NCBI GenBank assembly: GCA_005787865.1
Contig: SXZN01000251.1
Location: 1 to 5,338 of the forward strand
DNA length: 5,338 nt
Direction of reading: 5' to 3'
From: Opitutaceae bacterium
Lineage (GTDB): Bacteria > Verrucomicrobiota > Verrucomicrobiia > Opitutales > Opitutaceae
Within the stretch, counting starts at the first letter, position 1. Each line of letters begins with the position of its first letter. The notes under the pieces were generated by a model. That model was not told the DNA's origin, did no database searches, and was given only the letters and a program-made list of their open reading frames with translations. Shown piece after piece: positions 1 to 5,338 of the stretch. The position numbers were made by a program, and so were the translations under genes.

Positions 1-2232
1 ACGCTGGATGACGAGCAGATGCCGCCCGCTAATTCCCACCGCGCCCTCACGCTCGCGCAGAAAGCCCTGCTGAAACGCTGGGTCGCCGAGGGCGCTCCCT
101 ACACTCCCCATTGGGCCTTTACCGCCATTACCCGCCCCACCCCGCCAACCGTTCGCCGCGAAAAATGGGTGCATAATCCGATCGACCGCTTCGTGCTGGC
201 TCGACTCGAATCTGAACAAATTACCCCCAGCCCCGAAGCACCGCGCGCCACCCTCATTCGGCGCGTGTCCCTCGATCTGACGGGTCTCCCGCCGACGCCC
301 ACCGAGCTCGAAAACTTTCTCGCCGATAAATCGCCCGACGCCTACGAGCGCCTAGTCGATCGCCTGCTGGCCTCCCCACATTATGGCGAACGCATGGCGC
401 TGCCGTGGCTCGATGCCGCCCGCTACGCTGATTCCAACGGCTATCAACAAGACGGCGACACCTTCCAATGGATTTGGCGCGACTGGGTGGTCAAGGCCCT
501 CAACACGAATCAACCCTTCGATCAATTTACGATCGAACAACTCGCCGGCGATCTGCTCCCCACACCCACCACCGAGCAACGCATCGCGACTGCCTTCAAT
601 CGCAATCACCTCCTCAACGGCGAAGGTGGCGCCATCCCCGAGGAACAGCGTTACGTCACTCTCTTCGACCGCGTCGATACCACCGCCACCAACTGGCTGG
701 GCCTCACCGTCGCTTGTGCTCAATGCCACGACCACAAATTTGATCCGGTCACCCAACGCGATTATTACTCCTTGCTCGCCGGTTTTAATCACGTCTTGGA
801 AAATGGCATCGTCAATGGATCCACGGCCAAAGTCCGCACCGCCGCTCCCGTGCTCGATCTCGCAACCCCCAAACATAAAGCCCAACTCGCCGCGCTCGAA
901 GCAAAGCTCGCCGCGATGAAATCGAGTGAGCTCATCGCAAAAATTCGTGCCGACTGGGAAGCCAAAATCGCCGGCGATGAAAAATTTCCGGATCCCGTGC
1001 TGCGCGCAACCGCCGCCCTCCCCGCCAAGGAGCGACTCGAACTTCCAGCTGGCGATCTGCGTCGCTACTTTTTTAAGCAAGTTCTTCCCGTCCTCAACCC
1101 CGAGATCGATCACCTCCTCAGTGAACTCAATCGCCTCAAAACCGATGAGTATCCCCGCGTCATGGTCATGGATGACAACCAACCCCGCGACACCTTCATC
1201 CTCGATCGCGGCAACTACGAGGTGCACTTGGAAAAAGTCTCTTTTGCCACGCCCACTTTCTTGCCCCCGCTGCCCGCCGACGCTCCGCGCAATCGCCTCG
1301 GGCTCGCCCGCTGGCTTGTCAGTCCCGAACAACCGCTCACCGCTCGCGTCATCGTCAACCGTTACTGGCAAACTTTCTTTGGCCTGGGCCTTGTTAAAAC
1401 GAGCGAAGATTTTGGCGTACAGAGTGACGCACCCGTCCATCAGGCTTTGCTCGACTGGCTAGCTACAGAATTTCGCGAAGGCGGTTGGAATACCAAAAAT
1501 CTCCACCGCCTCATCGTGACGAGCGCAACTTACCGGCAGTCATCGCGCGTCACGCCTGCTTTGCTCGAACGCGATCCAGAGAACCGACTTTACGCGCGCG
1601 GGGCCCGCCTCCGTCTTCCCGCGATGGTGATTCGCGATCAGGCGCTCGCTGCTAGCGGGCTTCTCGTTGATAAATTGGGTGGCAAGCCCGTCTACCCGTA
1701 TCAGCCCGCCGATATTTGGGACTCCCTCGCGATCACGAAGGAACGCGACTTTACTTATCCTCAGTCCACCGGCGACGATCTCTATCGGCGCAGTCTCTAC
1801 ACTTTCTGGCGCCGGACAGTCGCTCCGGCCAACATGTTTGATACTTCCGCACGCAATACGTGCAATGTGCGTACGGCGATCACGAGCACCCCATTGCATG
1901 CTTTAACGACCCTCAACGACCCGACCTTCATCGAAGCCGCCCGCGCGCTGGCGGCCCGGACCTTACGAGCAACCACCTCGCGCGACCGTCGACTCGAACA
2001 TGCCTTCCGGCTCGTGCTCGCCCGCAACCCCGATGCCACCGAGAAAAAAATCCTCCGCGCCAGCCTCGCGAAACAGCTCGCCCGCTTCACCGCCGATCCC
2101 TCCGCCGCCCAAACATTCCTTGCCGTCGGTGCTATTCCTCGCGACCCAACCTTCGCCGTAGCCGAACACGCCGCCTACACGGCGGTCTGCCTCGCACTCC
2201 TCAATCTTGACGAAACCCTCACGAAGTCATGA
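1..2232 (+). CDS. PSCyt1/PSCyt2/PSD1 (DUF1549-DUF1553) domain protein, 5'-truncated by the window edge
   Basis: The reading frame is open from base 1 (T-L-D-D-E-Q before the first ATG at 19), so the ATG at 19 is almost certainly internal and the true start lies upstream. Residue numbers here count from that ATG. The opening DEQMPP and the LLKRWVAEGAPY stretch (17-28) match the end of a PSCyt1 planctomycete cytochrome c domain; the Met of MPP is the likely distal haem ligand (inference). PSCyt2/DUF1549 follows at about 48-260, with NPIDRFVLARLE, RRVSLDLTGLPPTP, a YGERMALPWLDAARYADSNGY-like stretch, and CAQCHDHKFDP at 233-243, which includes a CxxCH haem-attachment motif. A helical, charged linker (about 285-375) leads to PSD1/DUF1553 at about 424-730: NRLGLARWLVSPEQPLTARV, the LHRLIVTSATYRQSS segment, and the usual C-terminus EHAAYTAVCLALLNLDETLTKS. 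The product is expected to be exported; its activity is unknown. No frameshift is visible. It overlaps the downstream DUF1501 gene by 4 bp, the usual family partner. Confidence 0.93.
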   Translation, partial: TLDDEQMPPANSHRALTLAQKALLKRWVAEGAPYTPHWAFTAITRPTPPTVRREKWVHNPIDRFVLARLESEQITPSPEAPRATLIRRVSLDLTGLPPTPTELENFLADKSPDAYERLVDRLLASPHYGERMALPWLDAARYADSNGYQQDGDTFQWIWRDWVVKALNTNQPFDQFTIEQLAGDLLPTPTTEQRIATAFNRNHLLNGEGGAIPEEQRYVTLFDRVDTTATNWLGLTVACAQCHDHKFDPVTQRDYYSLLAGFNHVLENGIVNGSTAKVRTAAPVLDLATPKHKAQLAALEAKLAAMKSSELIAKIRADWEAKIAGDEKFPDPVLRATAALPAKERLELPAGDLRRYFFKQVLPVLNPEIDHLLSELNRLKTDEYPRVMVMDDNQPRDTFILDRGNYEVHLEKVSFATPTFLPPLPADAPRNRLGLARWLVSPEQPLTARVIVNRYWQTFFGLGLVKTSEDFGVQSDAPVHQALLDWLATEFREGGWNTKNLHRLIVTSATYRQSSRVTPALLERDPENRLYARGARLRLPAMVIRDQALAASGLLVDKLGGKPVYPYQPADIWDSLAITKERDFTYPQSTGDDLYRRSLYTFWRRTVAPANMFDTSARNTCNVRTAITSTPLHALTTLNDPTFIEAARALAARTLRATTSRDRRLEHAFRLVLARNPDATEKKILRASLAKQLARFTADPSAAQTFLAVGAIPRDPTFAVAEHAAYTAVCLALLNLDETLTKS

Positions 2233-3677
2233 ACCCGCTTAGCGAAGCCCATCTGCAACTCACGCGCCGGCAATTTTTTGGCCGCGCCGCCACCGGTATT
2301 GGCGCAGCCGCCCTAAGCTCACTGCTGACTCCCCATACCCTCGCCGCCTTAACTTCTTCGGGCAACGGCTTACCGCACTTCCCCGCGAAAGCGAAGCGCG
2401 TGATTCTTCTCTGGCAAGGCGGCGGTCCCTCCCAAGTCGATCTCTTTGACTACAAACCCGGATTAGAGGCCCTCCGCCTGCAGGAATTACCAGAATCAGT
2501 GCGCAGTGGAGCGCGGCTTTCGACGATGACGTCGACCCAGAAAAAATTCCCGATTCTCCCCGCGCTCAAACCTTTCAAACAGTACGGCCAATCCGGCCGC
2601 TGGCTGAGCTCGCTCATTCCGCATATCGGCAGCCACGCCGACGAGCTTTGCCTGATTCGCTCCATGCGGACTGAAGCCGTCAATCACGCCCCGGGCGTCA
2701 CCTTCTGTCTCACCGGTTCACAGATTCCCGGCCGCCCGAGCATGGGCTCCTGGCTCACCTACGGCCTCGGCTCACTGGCCGAAGATTTGCCGTCGTTTGT
2801 GGTCATGACCTCTTCCGACCGCGAGAAAACCTGCGGCCAACTTTTCTATGAGCATTACTGGGGCAGCGGGTTTATTCCTTCTAAATTTCAAGGCGTCCGT
2901 TTGCGCAGCGAAGGGGAACCAGTCCTCTACTTAAATGATGCCCCCGGACTTGATCGCGCCCAGAAGCGGGCGCTGCTCGATGACATCGCTGGGCTAAATC
3001 ACCATCAGCTCGATTTACATGGCGATCCCGAAACGGATACCCGCATCGCCCAGTACGAAATGGCTTTCAAGATGCAAGCGAGCGTGCCTGGCCTGCTTGA
3101 TCTCACGACCGAATCGCCGGCGACCCTCGCAAGTTATGGCCCCGATGTAAATCGCGCGGGCAGCTACGCGCGCAACTGTCTGCTGGCTTGCCGCCTCGCC
3201 GAACGCGGCGTGCGTTTTATTCAACTGATGCATGGCGGTTGGGATCAACACCGCAACCTCTCCACGCAACTGGAGATTCAATGCCGCGATACCGACCAAC
3301 CCACATCGGCGCTCATTCAAGATTTAAAGCAACGCGGCCTGCTCGAAGACACCTTAGTTATTTTCGCCGGTGAATTCGGGCGCACCGTCTTTGTCCAAGG
3401 CGACGTCACTAAAAAAGACGGGCACGGCCGTGATCACCTCGGTTCGGCCTACAGCACCTGGATGATTGGCGGCGGCGTAAAACCCGGCGTCGCCTACGGT
3501 GAGACGGATGATTTCAGCTATAATGTCATCAAAGACCCCGTCCACGTTCACGATTGGCAAGCAACGATCCTACACCTGCTCGGCATTAATCACGAGCGAC
3601 TCACTTACCGGTATCAAGGCCGTCAATTCCGCCTCACCGACGTGCACGGCCATGCTCTCCCCGGCTTGCTCGCCTAA
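2229..3677 (+). CDS. DUF1501 domain-containing protein, Tat-exported, sulfatase/alkaline-phosphatase-like fold
   Basis: This 482-aa protein begins with a twin-arginine signal: LTRRQFFGRA (11-20), then a small hydrophobic core rich in Ala and Gly (21-34) and a probable cleavage region near 38-42. Export in folded form is therefore likely. The mature part carries DUF1501 hallmarks: GGPSQVDLFDYKP (65-77), NHAPGVTFCLTGS (152-164), a GRPSMGSWLTYGLG stretch (168-181), MHGGWDQH (334-341), FAGEFGRT (379-386) and HGRDHLG (399-405). The family is related to alkaline phosphatase/sulfatase-type enzymes, and the conserved Asp, His and Glu residues of these blocks are candidate metal ligands (inference). 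No substrate is known. The length is normal for the family and the gene looks intact. The start was chosen because it lies 11 residues before the Tat motif and overlaps the upstream stop as ATGA, which implies translational coupling. No Shine-Dalgarno sequence is visible before it. The DUF1553-DUF1501 pairing is typical of Planctomycetota and Verrucomicrobiota. Confidence 0.94.
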   Translation: MNPLSEAHLQLTRRQFFGRAATGIGAAALSSLLTPHTLAALTSSGNGLPHFPAKAKRVILLWQGGGPSQVDLFDYKPGLEALRLQELPESVRSGARLSTMTSTQKKFPILPALKPFKQYGQSGRWLSSLIPHIGSHADELCLIRSMRTEAVNHAPGVTFCLTGSQIPGRPSMGSWLTYGLGSLAEDLPSFVVMTSSDREKTCGQLFYEHYWGSGFIPSKFQGVRLRSEGEPVLYLNDAPGLDRAQKRALLDDIAGLNHHQLDLHGDPETDTRIAQYEMAFKMQASVPGLLDLTTESPATLASYGPDVNRAGSYARNCLLACRLAERGVRFIQLMHGGWDQHRNLSTQLEIQCRDTDQPTSALIQDLKQRGLLEDTLVIFAGEFGRTVFVQGDVTKKDGHGRDHLGSAYSTWMIGGGVKPGVAYGETDDFSYNVIKDPVHVHDWQATILHLLGINHERLTYRYQGRQFRLTDVHGHALPGLLA

Positions 3678-3722
3678 ACTTTCGCACTTGGCAGCCTCAG
3701 GCTAGCGCCGAAGAATCCGGGC

Positions 3723-3971
3723 ATGAACTATCGGACTAAAGCAGAATATTTTATTCGCGGCATCACGCAGGGTTTTGTGGAAGCCACAGAAGTCATCGCT
3801 TGGAGTGACGAAGTAATTGTGAGTGCGGCCCAGCCCGAAGACTGGATGATCGAAATATCCAGCTGCGGCGCCGATGATCGCATGGTCGTACTCAGCCACC
3901 TAAATACCATCAAAGGTGAAGTGGACGCGACCGAACTTGCGGCGCTGCTGAAGGCTAAGGGAATTACTTAG
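3723..3971 (+). CDS. small hypothetical protein (82 aa)
   Basis: I do not recognise a named family. The protein is short, acidic and soluble-looking, with no signal peptide or membrane segment. It appears to have an N-terminal helix (about 4-18, TKAEYFIRGITQGF), a VEATEVIAWSDEVI segment (19-32), a strand-like DWMIEISSC (40-48), and a C-terminal helix ending ELAALLKAKGI (71-81). The helix - WxDxxI - P..W.IEIS - helix layout resembles small stand-alone proteins I associate with Planctomycetota and Verrucomicrobiota, but I cannot name one. It starts 45 bp after the DUF1501 stop in the same direction, so it may be the last gene of that transcript. A purine-rich GAAGAA lies 7 bases before the ATG and could act as a weak ribosome site. 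No alternative in-frame ATG, GTG or TTG exists between the upstream stop and this ATG. That it is a real gene rests on its protein-like composition and orderly position, not on homology. Confidence 0.65.
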   Translation: MNYRTKAEYFIRGITQGFVEATEVIAWSDEVIVSAAQPEDWMIEISSCGADDRMVVLSHLNTIKGEVDATELAALLKAKGIT

Positions 3972-4080
3972 CTAACCCGCTGCGCACCGCTTTCGGGAAA
4001 AAATATCTCGTCAATCGCACTTACGAACTCGGCTTGGCCGTCGGTTAGCGCGCGCGGTATCACGACCGATCCATTGTCCT

Positions 4081-5010
4081 ATGCCTATAAAATATAGCAC
4101 CATTGCGCCTGATTGGTGGGACTACACCACGCTGGACCAGACCTTGATTGAGGAAGCCGCCCGATTGACTCCCGCCGACATGGTGAACCTCTCGCGGGCT
4201 GGCTTTAAAATTGTTTTCTACGACACCCTTGAAGAATTTTACCTCGCCGAGGCGCTTGAATATATCACGGCCTGGCGTCATGCGACCGCCGACCACCCCG
4301 TCGGCATCTGCGGTCCCATCGGCCCGACTGAGCAACTGCCGCTCGTGGCGCGCCTCGTCAACGAACTCAACCTCTCGCTCCGCCACGCTCACTTCTGGGG
4401 AATGGATGAATGGTACGCCAACGGCGCCGCCGTGCCCCTCACGCACCCCCTCTCCTTTGAGCGAGCCGACCGCGAATTATGTTTTAACCGCATCCGTCCG
4501 GAACTCGCCATGCCCGAGGCCAACCTCCACTTCCCGAAAGGCGACTTAACTGCCTATGTTCAAAGCTGGTCGCAGGTCCGCTGCGCCGTCATGCAAGGCG
4601 GACAAGGCGACACTAAACACTGGGCCTTTAATGATCCCGTGAAACGGATGGGCGCCTATCGCGATGCTCCCCCGACGCCGGCTGAATTTCGCCAATTAGG
4701 CACGCGAGTCGTCGAGCTCCATCCCGTCACGCTGGCCCAAAACGCGCGTACTTCCGGAGGTGGCAACATTTCACTCGTGCCGACCCAAGCGATCACCGTG
4801 GGACCCCGAGAAACTTGGCAAGCCGAGAAGGTTTCTATTTGGCAGGCCGGTGCCCATGATAGTCCCTTTGGGCAACGACTGACGACCTTGATGATCAGTC
4901 GCGGCATCGCCAACAGCGTCGTGCCCATGTCGCTCCTCGCCGATCACCCCAACGTGCAATTCAATTTCTATCGGGGCGGACTAGGGACCTGCGCCATCGC
5001 GATGCATTGA
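4081..5010 (+). CDS. glucosamine-6-phosphate isomerase/deaminase-like protein (NagB/SugarP_isomerase fold)
   Basis: This 309-aa protein has the NagB-type sugar-phosphate isomerase fold, after an N-terminal extension of about 40 residues (including DWWDYTTLD, 11-19) relative to E. coli NagB (266 aa). Recognisable blocks are VGICGPIGPTEQLPLV (74-89, phosphate-loop region), HFWGMDEWY (104-112, equivalent to NagB MDEY), THPLSF (121-126), MQGGQGDTKHWAFNDP (171-186, equivalent to GGVGNDGHIAFNEP), TRV (208-210) and AITVGPRE (237-244). NagB converts glucosamine-6-phosphate to fructose-6-phosphate and ammonia in the cytoplasm. By hand alignment the general base is kept (D109 for Asp72), as are the His (H180 for His143) and Arg (R209 for Arg172). 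However, Asp141 is replaced by T178, Glu148 by D185, and the phosphate-binding Lys208 apparently by D260. It therefore belongs to a divergent subfamily, and its substrate should not be assumed. The ATG at 4081 is the only plausible start nearby; no Shine-Dalgarno sequence precedes it. No signal peptide is visible. It lies 109 bp after the small gene and may have its own promoter. Confidence 0.85.
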   Translation: MPIKYSTIAPDWWDYTTLDQTLIEEAARLTPADMVNLSRAGFKIVFYDTLEEFYLAEALEYITAWRHATADHPVGICGPIGPTEQLPLVARLVNELNLSLRHAHFWGMDEWYANGAAVPLTHPLSFERADRELCFNRIRPELAMPEANLHFPKGDLTAYVQSWSQVRCAVMQGGQGDTKHWAFNDPVKRMGAYRDAPPTPAEFRQLGTRVVELHPVTLAQNARTSGGGNISLVPTQAITVGPRETWQAEKVSIWQAGAHDSPFGQRLTTLMISRGIANSVVPMSLLADHPNVQFNFYRGGLGTCAIAMH

Positions 5011-5011
5011 G

Positions 5012-5029
5012 CGCGCTCACTCAAGCGCG
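5012..5029. terminator. possible bidirectional stem-loop between convergent genes
   Basis: CGCGCT (5012-5017) and AGCGCG (5024-5029) form a perfect 6-bp stem with a 6-base loop exactly at the junction of the two convergent stops. An overlapping perfect 12-bp palindrome, TGAGCGCGCTCA, spans 5008-5019. The position suits a shared terminator. Neither side has a T-tract and the sequence is GC-rich, so chance is a real alternative. Confidence 0.22.
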
Positions 5030-5338
5030 GCGCTGCACGACCACGAGACCCTGATTATCAGCGAACAGGCGACGCACGGTCGCGGGAACTTTATGCGCGG
5101 CAAAAGCCGTCGCCATTGCCCGCGCTACTTTAGCCGCCTCGCGCGGCCGCGCTACACAGAGCACGCTGGAGCCGCTACCGCTCAACCACCCCGTCAGCGC
5201 GCCCGCTTTGACGCCAGCGTCGATCGCGGCTTTGCCGCCAGGAATAAGTGGCAACCGGTAAGGCTCATGCAGAAAATCGCACACCGCATCGCGCAACCGA
5301 TCATATTGCCCGGACACCATCGCCGCGACCACATAGGC
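5021..5338 (-). CDS. thrB: homoserine kinase (ThrB), C-terminal part; 5' end beyond the window
   Basis: The minus-strand frame is open from the window edge to the TGA at 5023-5021, giving the last 105 residues of a GHMP-family kinase. The GTG at 5332 is internal, not a real start. Counting from the first visible residue, DFLHEPYRLPLIPG (21-34) matches the ThrB C-terminal block that reads IAEPYRERLLPG in E. coli. LTGWLSGSGSSVL (48-60) is GHMP motif 3, the Gly/Ser-rich loop near the nucleotide phosphates. A helix rich in Ala (65-81) and a final strand DNQGLVVVQ (94-102) close the domain. ThrB phosphorylates L-homoserine with ATP in threonine biosynthesis, in the cytoplasm. The EPYR/LPG block separates it from other GHMP kinases such as mevalonate, galactose or IspE kinases, so the assignment is firm for a fragment. 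It converges on the NagB-like gene with 10 bp between stops; the direction gives no hint of co-regulation. Confidence 0.88.
   Translation of the reverse strand, partial: AYVVAAMVSGQYDRLRDAVCDFLHEPYRLPLIPGGKAAIDAGVKAGALTGWLSGSGSSVLCVARPREAAKVARAMATAFAAHKVPATVRRLFADNQGLVVVQRRA

Noticed and set aside
19..21. ATG at 19 as the true start of the first gene
   Set aside because: The frame stays open to the window edge and the codons before it (T-L-D-D-E-Q) complete the conserved DEQMPP motif of the PSCyt1 domain, so the protein begins upstream.
352..1440. A 362-codon open frame on the minus strand opposite the PSCyt2/PSD1 gene
   Set aside because: It lies wholly antisense to a gene with unmistakable conserved domains. 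Its translation is a low-complexity run rich in Gly, Glu and Val without recognisable motifs, as expected from the complement of a GC-rich coding strand.
383..1462. Open frames on the plus strand at 383-919 and 926-1462
   Set aside because: They overlap the PSCyt2/PSD1 frame and translate to Ser/Pro/Arg-rich sequence typical of shifted frames; there is no sign of a programmed frameshift because the main frame is continuous and complete.
4034..4064. TTGGCC (4034-4039) and TATCAC (4059-4064) as a sigma-70-type promoter for the NagB-like gene
   Set aside because: The spacing of 19 bases and the poor -10 match are no better than expected by chance in this gap.
4656..4959. Overlapping minus-strand open frames opposite the 3' half of the NagB-like gene
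   Set aside because: They are antisense shadows of a conserved gene, with no family motifs and no sensible start context.
5330..5332. GTG at 5332 as the start of the minus-strand kinase
   Set aside because: A start here would leave only the C-terminal third of homoserine kinase; the frame continues past the window edge, so this is simply a truncated view.

Overview
The window looks like chromosomal DNA from a GC-rich bacterium of the Planctomycetota–Verrucomicrobiota group. I favour Verrucomicrobiota (an Opitutus-like lineage) over Planctomycetota, with moderate confidence. The main reason is the first gene pair: a large PSCyt/PSD1 protein (DUF1549 + DUF1553) followed directly by a Tat-exported DUF1501 protein. 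This pair is greatly expanded in those phyla and rare elsewhere. Taxonomy is inferred from gene content only, because the window holds no rRNA or tRNA.

Layout: (1) Positions 1-2232, plus strand, carry the 3' portion of the PSCyt2/PSD1 gene, whose N-terminus (signal peptide and most of the PSCyt1 cytochrome domain) lies upstream of the window. (2) Positions 2229-3677 carry the DUF1501 gene, which overlaps the first gene in an ATGA, so the two are probably translationally coupled. (3) Positions 3723-3971 carry a small 82-aa protein of unknown function. (4) After a 109-bp gap, positions 4081-5010 encode a glucosamine-6-phosphate isomerase/deaminase-like protein (NagB fold) with several altered active-site positions. 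(5) Positions 5021-5338, minus strand, carry the C-terminal third of homoserine kinase (ThrB), converging on the NagB-like gene with only 10 bp between the stop codons.

The first two genes are a functional unit by their overlap and by the known pairing of these families. Both are expected outside the cytoplasm: the first as a c-type-cytochrome-like protein, the second as a Tat substrate with an alkaline-phosphatase/sulfatase-like fold. Their biochemical role is not established; a link to breakdown of complex polysaccharides is often suggested. The NagB-like gene points to cytoplasmic amino-sugar or sugar-phosphate metabolism and ThrB to threonine biosynthesis. Nothing in the sequence ties either one to the exported pair. 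None of the plus-strand starts has a convincing Shine-Dalgarno sequence.

I see no mobile element, CRISPR array, tRNA, rRNA or recognisable riboswitch, and no clearly new defence or biosynthetic system. The items most worth a second look are the divergent NagB-like active site, the coupled PSD1/DUF1501 pair and the unassigned 82-aa protein.
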